Source: Hellea sp965224755
GTDB taxonomy: Bacteria > Pseudomonadota > Alphaproteobacteria > Caulobacterales > Maricaulaceae
Assembly (NCBI GenBank): GCA_965224755.1
Contig: OZ245061.1
Span: 1,488,001-1,552,000 of the forward strand
Reading direction: 5' to 3'
Length of the DNA stretch: 64,000 nt
Position numbers and translations under genes: made by a program. How positions within the stretch are numbered: the first letter of the stretch is position 1; each line of letters starts with the position of its first letter. Below, piece after piece: positions 50,519-59,368 of the stretch. The notes under the pieces are model-generated. The model worked only from the letters and a program-made list of their open reading frames with translations. It searched no databases and was not told where the DNA came from.

Positions 50519-52399
50519 ATGGCCAATTCCGAATCTATAAAGCCTTTGCATAAGAGGGCAAAGCCCGCACAGCACGGGCCGGACTTGATTGCGGATTTTG
50601 TTTCGCGCTTGCCGCATAAGCCGGGCGTTTATCGGATGATCGACGATCACGGCGCTTTGCTTTATGTCGGCAAGGCCAAGAACCTGAAAAAACGCGTTAC
50701 CGCCTATACTAAATATGCCCGCCATACGGTGCGCATCCAGCGCATGATCCGCGCGACCCATGATATGGAATTTGTGATATGCGGCTCCGAGACCGAGGCT
50801 TTGCTGCTCGAAGCCAGCCTGATTAAACGGCTTAAACCGCGCTATAATATCCTACTGCGCGACGATAAGAGCTTTCCCTATATCCTTGTGCGCAAGACCC
50901 ATCCGGCGGCGCAGATCACAAAACATCGCGGCGCGCGTAATATTAAAGGCGATTATTACGGCCCCTTTGCCAGTGCGGGCGCTGTTAACCGCACGCTGGA
51001 TACGTTGCAGCGCGCTTTCCGCCTGCGCAATTGCTCGGACAGCATATATGAGGCCCGGACGCGGCCTTGTATGCTGCACCAGATCAAGCGCTGCTCCGCC
51101 CCTTGCACGGGCGTGATAGAGCTTGAGGAGTATAATAAACTGATCGGGGACGCGCAGGATTTCCTGACGGGGAAATCGGGTGCGCTGCGTCAGCGCTTGC
51201 AAAAATCAATGGCGGAAGAGTCTGAAGCTTTGAATTTTGAAAAAGCGGCAGAATATCGCGACCGCCTGCAAGCTATGGCCAAGGTCAGTTCGGCGGATGG
51301 CGGAGTTAACCCGGAGACCTTTAAAGACGGCGATATGATCGGTATTTACACCGAAGGCGGGCAGTCTTGTGTGCAGGTGTTCTTTTTTCGCGGCGGCCAG
51401 AATTGGGGCAATCATTGCTATTTCCCAAGACATACTAAGGACGAAGATGCGCCGCAGGTTCTGGATGCTTTCATCGCGCAATTCTATCTCGGCAAACCCG
51501 TCCCGAAACAGATATTTGTTAGCGAATCGCTCCCTAATCGGGCGCTTATTGAAACGGCTCTTTCCGAACGGGCGGATCGCACTGTAAAAATTTCAAAACC
51601 CGCGCGCGGCGAAAAAAAGATGTTGATTGACCGCACCGTGAAAAACGCGGCTGAGGCGCTGGCGCGAAAATTGGCCGAAACCGCCTCGCAGCAAAAATTA
51701 CTCGCGCAGCTTCAGGATATTTTTGGTTTGGACGAGCGGCCCCAGCGCATTGAAGTTTATGATAATAGCCATATTCAAGGTACTAACGCGGTTGGCGCTT
51801 TCATCGTGGCGGGGCCGGAGGGCTTTATCCGCAAGGAATACCGGACTTTCAATATCAAAGATTTGGAGACCGAGCCGGGCGATGATTACGCTATGATGCG
51901 CGAGGTTTTCCGGCGGCGTTTCACGCGGCTGATGAAGGACGATACGCTGGAATGGCCTGATATCGTGTTGATTGACGGCGGCAAAGGGCAATTGTCGTCA
52001 GTGGTCGAAGCTTTGGACGAAATAGGCGCAACCGAGAAAACGACTTTGGTCGCCATTGCCAAAGGCCCCGACCGTAATGCCGGGCGCGAGACTTTCTTTA
52101 TGCCGGGACGGGCCTCATTTACCTTGCCGCCGAAAACAGCCGCGCTCTATTATCTACAGCGCCTGCGCGATGAGGCTCATAGGTTTGCCATTGGAACGCA
52201 CCGTGCTAAACGTAAAAAACAGATGATAACCAGCCCGCTTGATGGTATTACGGGGATAGGGCCAAGCCGGAAGAAAGCTTTGCTTGCGCATTTCGGGTCT
52301 GGTAAAGCAGTAAAAAACGCATCTGCCGCCGATTTGGCATTAGTAGAGGGGGTCAGCGAAAAGCTGGCAAAACAGATATATGACTACTTCAACGAATAA
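50519..52399 (+). CDS. uvrC: Excinuclease ABC subunit C
   Basis: Makes both incisions in nucleotide-excision repair. 626 residues with an N-terminal GIY-YIG nuclease (KPGVYRMIDDHGALLYVGKAKNL at about 33-55), the LHQIKRCSAPCTG Cys segment, a UVR/UvrB-binding motif (EALNFEKAAEYRDRLQAM), the RNase H-like second nuclease with IEVYDNSHIQGTNAVGAFIV, and a C-terminal helix-hairpin-helix pair. Starts at ATG 50519, 53 nt after ntrC. No LexA box was seen in front of it. Confidence 0.97.
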   Translation: MANSESIKPLHKRAKPAQHGPDLIADFVSRLPHKPGVYRMIDDHGALLYVGKAKNLKKRVTAYTKYARHTVRIQRMIRATHDMEFVICGSETEALLLEASLIKRLKPRYNILLRDDKSFPYILVRKTHPAAQITKHRGARNIKGDYYGPFASAGAVNRTLDTLQRAFRLRNCSDSIYEARTRPCMLHQIKRCSAPCTGVIELEEYNKLIGDAQDFLTGKSGALRQRLQKSMAEESEALNFEKAAEYRDRLQAMAKVSSADGGVNPETFKDGDMIGIYTEGGQSCVQVFFFRGGQNWGNHCYFPRHTKDEDAPQVLDAFIAQFYLGKPVPKQIFVSESLPNRALIETALSERADRTVKISKPARGEKKMLIDRTVKNAAEALARKLAETASQQKLLAQLQDIFGLDERPQRIEVYDNSHIQGTNAVGAFIVAGPEGFIRKEYRTFNIKDLETEPGDDYAMMREVFRRRFTRLMKDDTLEWPDIVLIDGGKGQLSSVVEALDEIGATEKTTLVAIAKGPDRNAGRETFFMPGRASFTLPPKTAALYYLQRLRDEAHRFAIGTHRAKRKKQMITSPLDGITGIGPSRKKALLAHFGSGKAVKNASAADLALVEGVSEKLAKQIYDYFNE

Positions 52400-53072
52400 A
52401 GCGTCCATGAATAAGACTGGCGAGACCGAAAGTACAACAGTGACCGGCGGCGCGGTTGCCGATGCGCTCACTTTTGTCCGGCTCGCGCTCACGCCGATCA
52501 TTATGTTTGTGATTATCAAGGGGTGGCCCGGTTTGGATATGGCCGTGCTCGCCTCTGTGCTCTTTGTCATTGCCGCCGCGACGGATGTCTTTGATGATTA
52601 TTTTGGCGGCACAGAAAACGCTCCGCACCGGAAATTTGGCTGGTTTGACGATATCGCTGATATTGTCCTCGTTATAGGCACACTCGCTGCCATGCTTTAT
52701 GTCACCTATAACAGCGGCGTTCTGGCTTGGACATTTGCCGTGCCAGCCGGCGTGATTATACTGCGCGAGATCATTGTTGGCCTCGCCAAAGGTTACGAGA
52801 TGACCAAATCGGGATGGCCGGAAACCAAATTTGGCTCCATCAAAAATGGCCTCGTCATGCTAGCCACTTGTACATTGCTCGCTACGCCGTGGATTACAAA
52901 TTGGGTAGAGGCTTTCATGGCGTCTCGCAAAGGCGCGATGGAAGTCTATAATTCGGCTTCGCCGCATATTTGGATGATCGGCGAAGGCATATTGTGGTTT
53001 GCCGCGCTCGTCTCATTAGTGACGGGCTTTATGCTGCTGACAACAAAGGCAGGTGCTGCGAATGACGGATAA
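52380..53072 (+). CDS. CDP-alcohol phosphatidyltransferase-like protein with altered motif
   Basis: Membrane protein of 230 residues (221 from ATG 52407, which avoids the 20-nt overlap with uvrC). It has the fold of CDP-alcohol phosphotransferases and is paralogous to the next gene. The family motif D-x2-DG-x2-AR-x8-G-x3-D-x3-D is only partly kept: four Asp at 69, 72, 90 and 94 hold the right spacing, but the G after the second Asp is Asp 73, the A-R pair is Gly-Gly (76-77) and the later G is Phe 86. The metal-binding Asps remain, the nucleotide-contacting residues do not. Substrate and activity are therefore uncertain. Confidence 0.78.
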   Translation: MTTSTNKASMNKTGETESTTVTGGAVADALTFVRLALTPIIMFVIIKGWPGLDMAVLASVLFVIAAATDVFDDYFGGTENAPHRKFGWFDDIADIVLVIGTLAAMLYVTYNSGVLAWTFAVPAGVIILREIIVGLAKGYEMTKSGWPETKFGSIKNGLVMLATCTLLATPWITNWVEAFMASRKGAMEVYNSASPHIWMIGEGILWFAALVSLVTGFMLLTTKAGAANDG

Positions 53073-53685
53073 TGAAGCCGCGCGGCACCCCGGATGGTGG
53101 GTGCCTAATGCGCTAACTGTCTCGCGTATTCTCTCGATCCCTCTTATTATTATTGGAATCCTTGGACTCGCAAATGGTACGGGCGGCTTCTTGGCCAAAG
53201 CTTGGGTGCTTGGCGGCTTGTTCATTCTTGCCGCGTTTACGGATTTCCTCGACGGTTTCCTCGCAAGGCGCTGGAACCTCGTCACAGGTTTTGGCCGTAT
53301 GATTGACCCTATAGCGGATAAATTATTGGTTGCGGGGTGCCTCATTGCCTTTTGCATTGCGACTCAAGGGGTGTGGATGTTTCTTGTTCCGGCCTTGGCC
53401 ATTATCGCCCGCGATATCCTCGTTTCGGGCGCCCGCGAACATGCCGCGCTTGAAAATGTTGTTATGCCGCCGACAAAGCTGGCGAAATGGAAGACGGCCT
53501 GTGAAATGCTGGCCATAGCGGCCCTGATATTGTGGGCAATTTGGCGGAGTTATCTACCGATTGACACAGCAATTTTTGCAACGGCAAATACCATAAAGAT
53601 AATTGGCTTAGCCTTGTTATGGCTGGCGGCTATTTTATCCGTCTATACTGGCAGTCTTTATTTTAAAGCCGCTATTAAAGCGTAA
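53062..53685 (+). CDS. pgsA: CDP-diacylglycerol-glycerol-3-phosphate 3-phosphatidyltransferase
   Basis: Makes phosphatidylglycerol phosphate at the inner membrane. 207 residues from ATG 53062 (MTDNEAARHPGWW); a GTG three codons earlier is possible. The motif is exact: Asp 61, Asp 64-Gly 65, Ala 68-Arg 69, Gly 78, Asp 82 and Asp 86. The N-terminal WVPNALTVSRILSIPLI is typical of PgsA. Starts within the last codons of the altered-motif paralogue. The uvrC-pgsA order is common. Its 3' end overlaps the convergent ilvE by 11 nt. Confidence 0.93.
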   Translation: MTDNEAARHPGWWVPNALTVSRILSIPLIIIGILGLANGTGGFLAKAWVLGGLFILAAFTDFLDGFLARRWNLVTGFGRMIDPIADKLLVAGCLIAFCIATQGVWMFLVPALAIIARDILVSGAREHAALENVVMPPTKLAKWKTACEMLAIAALILWAIWRSYLPIDTAIFATANTIKIIGLALLWLAAILSVYTGSLYFKAAIKA

Positions 53686-54553
53686 TTTTTCCCCGCACCA
53701 GATCATCATAATCAGTGACTAGGGTCTGGCAGATATCGCCGGGCGTATAGTGATTGTCGGCAATTTCGCGTACAGGCGTGACCTCGGCGGCGGTGCCAAC
53801 CACAAAACATTCGGTAAAATGCGCCATTTCAGATGGATAGATATCGCGTTTATAAACTTTTAGTCCGCGCTTTTCTGCCAGTTTAACCACCGTATCATGG
53901 GTAATGCCTTCCAGCAGGCAGTCATTGGTCGGCGTATGGAGTTCGCCGTCCCGGATAAAGAAAATATGCGCGCCCGTACATTCAGCGATGCGGCCCTTAT
54001 AGTCGTACATAAGCGCGTCATCATAGCCTTTGGCCGCGGCAGCGTCTTTGGACAATGTGCAAATCATATAAAGCCCTGCGCCTTTGGACTTACAAGGGAT
54101 AGTATCGGGGGCGGGACGTTTCCAATCGGCAATACACATGCGGATGCCTTTCATCTTATCGGGAAAATAACTGCCCCAATGCCAGCAGGCTATGGCGAGA
54201 TGGATTTGGTTGTTTTTGGAGGCCACGCCCATCATTTCTGAGCCGCGCCAAGCTACGGGGCGCATATAGGCATCTTTCATGCCGGATTTAGCGAGGGTCT
54301 CTTTGCAGGCGGCATTGATTTGATCTGCCGTATAAGGGATTTCGTAGCCCATCAGTTTTGCCGAATTGAGTAAACGGTTGGTATGATCTTCGAGGCGGAA
54401 AACCTTACCTTCATAAGCGCGGTTGCCTTCAAATACGGCGGAGCCATAATGCAGTGAATGGGTTAAAATATGGACATTGGATTCGCGCCAATCGACGAAT
54501 TCGCCGTCCATCCAGATTTGGCCATCGCGGTCATGATAGGCTTTTTCGGTCAT
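53675..54553 (-). CDS. ilvE: Branched-chain-amino-acid aminotransferase
   Basis: Class IV PLP aminotransferase for the last step of Val, Leu and Ile synthesis. 292 residues with WMDGEFVDWRESNVHILTHSLHYGSAVFEG at the N-terminus (split around residues 14-43), RPVAWRGSEMMGV, the Lys region KSKGAGLYMICTL and ECTGAHIFFIRDGELHTPTNDCLLEGITHD. Normal length. It is divergent from the OmpR-type regulator across a 109-bp gap. Confidence 0.94.
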   Translation of the reverse strand: MTEKAYHDRDGQIWMDGEFVDWRESNVHILTHSLHYGSAVFEGNRAYEGKVFRLEDHTNRLLNSAKLMGYEIPYTADQINAACKETLAKSGMKDAYMRPVAWRGSEMMGVASKNNQIHLAIACWHWGSYFPDKMKGIRMCIADWKRPAPDTIPCKSKGAGLYMICTLSKDAAAAKGYDDALMYDYKGRIAECTGAHIFFIRDGELHTPTNDCLLEGITHDTVVKLAEKRGLKVYKRDIYPSEMAHFTECFVVGTAAEVTPVREIADNHYTPGDICQTLVTDYDDLVRGKITL

Positions 54554-54662
54554 GTCATGCTGCCTTTATAATCTGCTGACTTGCAGAGTTTTGAATTTCG
54601 CGGCATTCTCGACAGGCAAACGGGTATGTCAACTAAAACTAGGCCCATAAGGATACAATATT

Positions 54663-55367
54663 TTGAGCACTGAATCTGATAGTCTGGAACGCCGCGACAC
54701 CCATATTCTGGTTGTAGATGATGATAACCGTATTCGAATGCTGCTGAAGCGCTACCTGAGCAAAGCGGGGTTTCGGGTCTCGGCAGCCAGAGACGCCGAG
54801 GAAGCCCGGCGCAAGATGGACGGGCTTGCCTTTGATCTGTTGATATTAGACGTCATGATGCCGGGCGAAGACGGCTTTGCCCTGACGCGCTCTTTGCGCC
54901 AACATAATGATGTGCCGATTATCTTGCTGACGGCCAAGGGCGAAGCGGCGGATAGAATTGAGGGGCTGAAAACAGGGGCGGATGATTATTTGCCAAAACC
55001 GTTTGAGCCTGAAGAATTGGTGTTGCGGATTGAAGCGATTTTCCGCAGGTTGAGCGCGACGGCCCCAAGTTCTGTGATTGAATTCGGGCCATATCGTTAT
55101 GATCTAAACCGCTTAATTCTAACCAAAAATGGCGAACGCGTCAGGCTAACGACAGGGGAGGAAGCCTTGATGACGCTTTTGGCGCGCCGCGCGGGCGGCA
55201 CGGTCAGCCGCTATGCGCTGTCAGAACGTATCAGCGCCCAATCCGAACGCGCCGTGGATGTGCAAATCACGCGCCTTCGCCGCAAGATCGAAGATAACCC
55301 CGCCGAACCGGATTATCTGATGACCGTAAGAGGGCAAGGTTATCGCCTGCTGGCCGAAGGCGTCTGA
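54663..55367 (+). CDS. OmpR-family response regulator
   Basis: 234 residues: receiver with DDD at the acidic pocket (LVVDDDNRIRML), phosphoacceptor Asp at about 63 in LILDVMMPGEDG, Lys in DYLPKPFEPEEL, and a winged-helix DNA-binding domain (VDVQITRLRRKIEDNPAEPDYLMTVRGQGYRLL, near the C-terminus). The start is a TTG with an AAGGAT site upstream; no earlier ATG fits. It is coupled to the kinase gene (TGATG). Such a pair beside ilvE is known from other alphaproteobacteria (PetR-type), but the signal it reads is unknown. Confidence 0.92.
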   Translation: MSTESDSLERRDTHILVVDDDNRIRMLLKRYLSKAGFRVSAARDAEEARRKMDGLAFDLLILDVMMPGEDGFALTRSLRQHNDVPIILLTAKGEAADRIEGLKTGADDYLPKPFEPEELVLRIEAIFRRLSATAPSSVIEFGPYRYDLNRLILTKNGERVRLTTGEEALMTLLARRAGGTVSRYALSERISAQSERAVDVQITRLRRKIEDNPAEPDYLMTVRGQGYRLLAEGV

Positions 55368-56671
55368 TGCCTTTTAAAAAATACCTCCCAAAAAGCCTGT
55401 TTGGGCGGGCGCTACTGATCATTATGCTGCCTATTGCGATCATGCAGATGGCCGTGGCCTATTTCTTTTTTAATGCCCATTGGAATCAAGTGACAGCCAG
55501 CTTGTCAGACAGTGTTGCTGCGGATATTTCCGTGGCTGTACAGCTCTATAAACAAAGTCCGGGGGTTGAGCGGGCTGAGCGCTTGGATAACATGCTGAGG
55601 CCCAAAATGGAGCTTTCAGTTGCCTTGGAAGAGGGCGATGTGTTTCCCGGCGAAACGCGCGATGCGTTTTTCTCCAATCTGGATAAAACCTTGCGCAGAG
55701 CCTTAAATAACAGTCTCTCTGACCCTTTCTGGTTTGATACCACCCGCTATCCCAACCATATAGATATCCGCGTGAAAGTTGATGAGGGGGTGCTCCGCTT
55801 CATCGCTGCGCGGGAACGAGTCTTTGCCCCGACAGGGTTTGTCTTTATCTTTTGGTTGATTACGGCCACTGTTTTGCTCTCGCTCGTCAGCATCCTTTTT
55901 ATCCGCAATCAAGCCAAGCCGATTGTGCAATTAGCGGACGCGGCGGATGCTTTTGGCAGAGGGCAGGATATTTCCATATATAAACCCACAGGGGCCTCGG
56001 AAGTTCGCCTTGCCGGCCAATCATTCCTGAAAATGCGGGGGCGGATTAAACGCCATATCGAGCAGCGCACAATCATGCTGGCGGGAGTCTCGCATGATTT
56101 GCGCACGCCGCTGACACGGTTGAAACTACATTTAGCGATGCAGGATAAAAGCGAAGATAATGAAGCCGCGCGGGAGGATATCAAAGATATGGAATCCATG
56201 CTTGATGGATATTTGGACTTCGCTCGTGGCTTGGCAGGCGAAACCACGACCAAGATGGATATGAACGCTTTTCTCGCGGATATTCTCCAAAAATCCAAAA
56301 AACCATATCCCGAACTGATAGCTCCCACAGATATCAAGGCGGCAATCCGCCCCCTTGCGCTGGAGCGGGCTGTCATGAATTTGGTTTCTAATGCGCAAAA
56401 ATATGCGAAAAACTACAAGGTGGTTTTATCAAAAAATGGTGCAAATATCTTTATTGCGGTCGAAGATGACGGGCCGGGCATTCCTGAAGATAAGCGGGCA
56501 GAGGCTTTTAAAGCGTTTCAAAGGCTGGATAGTGCCCGAAGCCAAAATATTGAGGGCGTTGGCTTGGGTCTCTCTATTGCAAGGGATATTGTGCAAACGC
56601 ATGGCGGGACACTGACATTGGAAGACAGCGATATGGGCGGGCTCAAAGCTTTAATCAGGCTTCCGATCTAG
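55367..56671 (+). CDS. EnvZ-like sensor histidine kinase
   Basis: 434 residues. Two membrane segments (about 13-33 and 161-182) bracket a periplasmic sensor of about 125 residues, followed by HAMP, HisKA with His at about 243 in AGVSHDLRTPLTRLKLHL, and HATPase (NLVSNAQKYAKNY, EDDGPGIPEDKR, EGVGLGLSIARDI). This is the EnvZ-type architecture; it forms a pair with the regulator directly upstream, overlapping it by one base. Confidence 0.93.
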   Translation: MPFKKYLPKSLFGRALLIIMLPIAIMQMAVAYFFFNAHWNQVTASLSDSVAADISVAVQLYKQSPGVERAERLDNMLRPKMELSVALEEGDVFPGETRDAFFSNLDKTLRRALNNSLSDPFWFDTTRYPNHIDIRVKVDEGVLRFIAARERVFAPTGFVFIFWLITATVLLSLVSILFIRNQAKPIVQLADAADAFGRGQDISIYKPTGASEVRLAGQSFLKMRGRIKRHIEQRTIMLAGVSHDLRTPLTRLKLHLAMQDKSEDNEAAREDIKDMESMLDGYLDFARGLAGETTTKMDMNAFLADILQKSKKPYPELIAPTDIKAAIRPLALERAVMNLVSNAQKYAKNYKVVLSKNGANIFIAVEDDGPGIPEDKRAEAFKAFQRLDSARSQNIEGVGLGLSIARDIVQTHGGTLTLEDSDMGGLKALIRLPI

Positions 56672-56700
56672 TTTTTGCTTTTTCTACCCTCTTTCTTTCC

Positions 56701-56818
56701 CTGTCATTCCGCACGCAGGCGTAGCTGGAGATGCGGAAGGTCGAGCCATTGGAGCAGTCTCTCGTTTAGCGCATAGCCTCTCGACCTTCCGGGTTCCCTT
56801 CGGGCCCCGGAATGACAG
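56701..56818. repeat. Nested palindromic extragenic repeat
   Basis: Outer arms ctgtcattccg (56701-56711) and cggaatgacag (56808-56818) pair perfectly; inner arms cggaaggtcgag (56734-56745) and ctcgaccttccg (56780-56791) pair perfectly. It lies between two convergent genes (the EnvZ-like kinase and proC) and could fold into a long hairpin or cruciform and stop transcription from both sides. Confidence 0.88.
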
Positions 56819-56826
56819 ACCAATAT

Positions 56827-57642
56827 CTAGCCATCTGCGAGTTCTTTTGCTCTTGTTAGCGCAGCGTGGAGCGTCTCGCGCATGAGCGGCGGGAGGCCCT
56901 CAAGGCCCATCAGCACATCGAGCGCGGCCTGTGTGGTGCCGTTGGGGGACGTTACATTTTGGCGTAGCTCTGCGGCAGCAAGGTCAGAGGCTTCTAATAA
57001 CCCTGCTGCGCCAATCACCGTTTGCCGGGCAAAATCCGGCGCGAGTTCAGGCGGCAAGCCGATATGGATGGCTGCGGCTTCTAAGGCCTCTACCATATGA
57101 AAAATATAAGCGGGGCCGGAGCCGGAGACGGCAGTGACAACATCAATCAAATGCTCATTGGGGAGGTGACGAACTTTGCCGCCTGCTGCGAGGAGGGTTT
57201 CAGCCATGGCCGTCTGCGCATCGCTAACATTTGCCCCATTGGTATAGGCCGTGATACCTTTGCCGATAGCGGCGGGTGTATTGGGCATAGCGCGGATGAT
57301 AGATTGAGCGCTAAAGACATCTTGCAAGCTCGCGAGAGATGTGCCTGCGAGAATAGAGATAATGAGAGCTTTAGCCGCTATATGTTCGGCGATTTCGGGC
57401 GCCAATTTGGTGAACATTTGCGGTTTAATAGCAAGGAGTAAGTATTTGATAGAGCTTAGTTTTTTACTTGGTTTTTTTAAATGTAATGCCCCGGCTTCAA
57501 TGGCCGTTTGGGCGGCCTCACCGGGGGTTGGGTCTAGTATGATAAGCTGATCTGGTTTGATCGCGCCCGACTTAATCCAGCCCTGTAACAGCGCCCCGCC
57601 CATTTTGCCTGCGCCGACGACAAGATGTGTGCGCGTTGCCAC
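56827..57642 (-). CDS. proC: Pyrroline-5-carboxylate reductase
   Basis: NAD(P)H-dependent last step of proline synthesis. 271 residues: N-terminal Rossmann GAGKMGGALLQGWI, AIKPQMF, RAMPNTPAAIGKGITAY, and the C-terminal signature TAVSGSGPAYIFHMVEAL and NVTSPNGTTQAAL. Directly downstream of the YbjN-domain gene: the YbjN stop is followed at once by the proC start. Confidence 0.96.
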   Translation of the reverse strand: MATRTHLVVGAGKMGGALLQGWIKSGAIKPDQLIILDPTPGEAAQTAIEAGALHLKKPSKKLSSIKYLLLAIKPQMFTKLAPEIAEHIAAKALIISILAGTSLASLQDVFSAQSIIRAMPNTPAAIGKGITAYTNGANVSDAQTAMAETLLAAGGKVRHLPNEHLIDVVTAVSGSGPAYIFHMVEALEAAAIHIGLPPELAPDFARQTVIGAAGLLEASDLAAAELRQNVTSPNGTTQAALDVLMGLEGLPPLMRETLHAALTRAKELADG

Positions 57643-58176
57643 TTAAGGATTGGCGGCGAGATCAACCAGAGCTGATGTCAGCGCATCTTCAGGGGATTTA
57701 CCGGCCCAGATGACATATTGGCAGGCCGGATAGCCGCGCTCGGCAGCATCAAGAGCCAGAGCCAGCAAATCCATAGCCTGTTCTGTGCGTAGGGAAGCCC
57801 CGCCGCGCAAGGAAACCGAATTACGGTAAACCAAAGCTTCATTCTTATCCCAATAATCGAAATGCCCGGCCGCGAGGCGCTCATTAAGCAGGGAGAGCAA
57901 GCGGCAAATATCATCGGAGCGGCCTCCGGGCGTGCGGCCTTCGAATATCAGGAAAATCTGCACTTGCTCAGTCCCAAGATTCCACGTCACGGAAACATCA
58001 TGGTCACACCACAGGCCCGGCAGAGACATATGTAATTCGTTGAGATCAACGCGTTCTTGGTCATAGTTTTCGGCGGTGGCGAGGCGGGCAAAGACATCAA
58101 CCGGATTATGCCGCATTGAGACGGCTCCGTTTAAAGACGGGTTGGGCCTGATACATCTATCGTCCGCAAAACTCAT
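57643..58176 (-). CDS. YbjN-domain protein
   Basis: 177 residues (or 157 from ATG 58116, MRHNPVDVF). The YbjN fold, related to type III secretion chaperone-like proteins, is seen in LPGLWCDHDVSVTWNLGTEQVQIFLIFEG and the helix DDICRLLSLLNERLAAGHFDYW. YbjN proteins are small cytoplasmic proteins of uncertain role, linked in E. coli to motility and stress. It is immediately upstream of proC on the same strand, so the two are probably co-transcribed, an arrangement common in alphaproteobacteria. Confidence 0.85.
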   Translation of the reverse strand: MSFADDRCIRPNPSLNGAVSMRHNPVDVFARLATAENYDQERVDLNELHMSLPGLWCDHDVSVTWNLGTEQVQIFLIFEGRTPGGRSDDICRLLSLLNERLAAGHFDYWDKNEALVYRNSVSLRGGASLRTEQAMDLLALALDAAERGYPACQYVIWAGKSPEDALTSALVDLAANP

Positions 58177-58312
58177 TTATTCCACCACCAAGGTGAATCA
58201 CTTGTGTGATTCTTATTATGGCAAGGCTATCCCGAACGGGATTTATTACAAGATATAGTGAGGGGCGCTTTGTTGATAACTATATTTAGCTAAATTCATG
58301 GTAAATTAAGCC

Positions 58313-59368
58313 TTAACGGAAGGCCTTCTGCAATTCTTTCAGCGCTTTGGCACCCGGATTGAGTTCGGCATAAGGCACTTGATTAAGCGGCCGGGCTTCG
58401 AGATTGTTTTGCTCGGCCATGTCCGCGCCCGTTTCGTCAATATAGAGAAGCCCTGTCAGGATTTCGCCGCTGCCTTTGCTTTGCGTGATCCTGGAATAGG
58501 CCATGCCGCGATCAGTTGGATCGTAATTGGGATCGAGTTTACGGAGCAAAATTTTGCCGCCGTCATGCAGCTCGACAGGCATCGCCATCCCTTTGTCATA
58601 AGCAGCGCTGATTTCCTCGGTGGGAGGAATGTAATCGGCGTGAACGGCTTTGTGGTAATATTTGTAAGTATGCTCATAAGATTTGGTGGAGCCCTTATGG
58701 TCATTAAAACTGACACAAGGCGAGATGACGTCAATCAGCGCGAAGCCTTTATGTTTGAGGCCGGCTTTGATCATCGGTACGAGCTGTTGGCGATCCCCGG
58801 AGAAACTGCGGGCGATGAAGCTGGCTCCGACGGAGAGGCCAAGCGCGCAGGGATCAATCGGGGGCTGCTCATTCACCGCGCCTTTTTTGGCTTTGGAGCC
58901 AATATCCGCAGAGGCGGAGAACTGCCCTTTGGTCAGGCCATAAACGCCGTTATTTTCAAGCATATAAAGCATATCCACATTGCGGCGCATGGCATGGATC
59001 ATCTGCCCGATACCAATAGAGAGACTATCGCCGTCGCCTGAAACGCCGATATAGGTCAGGGCCGCATTTGCTGCCATCGCGCCCGTCGCAAAGGACGGCA
59101 TACGGCCATGAACCGTATTTGCACCGTGGGCTTCTTTGAGAAAATAGGCGGTTGTCTTTGATGAGCACCCAATGCCTGATATTTTGACGGCTTTGTGAGG
59201 TTCAATGGCGAGTTCATAAAATGCTCGCGCCATCGCTGCTGTCACGCTGTCATGGCCGCAACCCGCGCAAAGGGTGGAGGCTGTCCCGTCATAATCTTGC
59301 CGCGTCATGCCAATGGCATTCACAGGCGCATTTTTGAGGTCGATACGGGGTTTGGAAAAAGAGGTCAT
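58313..59368 (-). CDS. 2-oxoacid:acceptor oxidoreductase, beta subunit
   Basis: TPP-binding subunit of a KorAB-type 2-oxoacid:ferredoxin oxidoreductase, which decarboxylates a 2-oxoacid to an acyl-CoA and passes electrons to ferredoxin. 351 residues; CAGCGHDSVTAAM near the N-terminus, KISGIGCSSKTTAYF (cluster cysteines), GDGDSLSIGIGQMIHAMRRN (TPP/Mg) and NNGVYGLTKGQFSAS. The substrate (2-oxoglutarate or other) cannot be fixed from sequence alone. Overlaps the alpha-subunit stop by 4 nt. Confidence 0.93.
   Translation of the reverse strand: MTSFSKPRIDLKNAPVNAIGMTRQDYDGTASTLCAGCGHDSVTAAMARAFYELAIEPHKAVKISGIGCSSKTTAYFLKEAHGANTVHGRMPSFATGAMAANAALTYIGVSGDGDSLSIGIGQMIHAMRRNVDMLYMLENNGVYGLTKGQFSASADIGSKAKKGAVNEQPPIDPCALGLSVGASFIARSFSGDRQQLVPMIKAGLKHKGFALIDVISPCVSFNDHKGSTKSYEHTYKYYHKAVHADYIPPTEEISAAYDKGMAMPVELHDGGKILLRKLDPNYDPTDRGMAYSRITQSKGSGEILTGLLYIDETGADMAEQNNLEARPLNQVPYAELNPGAKALKELQKAFR

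Noticed and set aside
58379..59041. 220-codon plus-strand frame over the oxidoreductase beta subunit
   Set aside because: Antisense to a well conserved gene, no recognisable domain.
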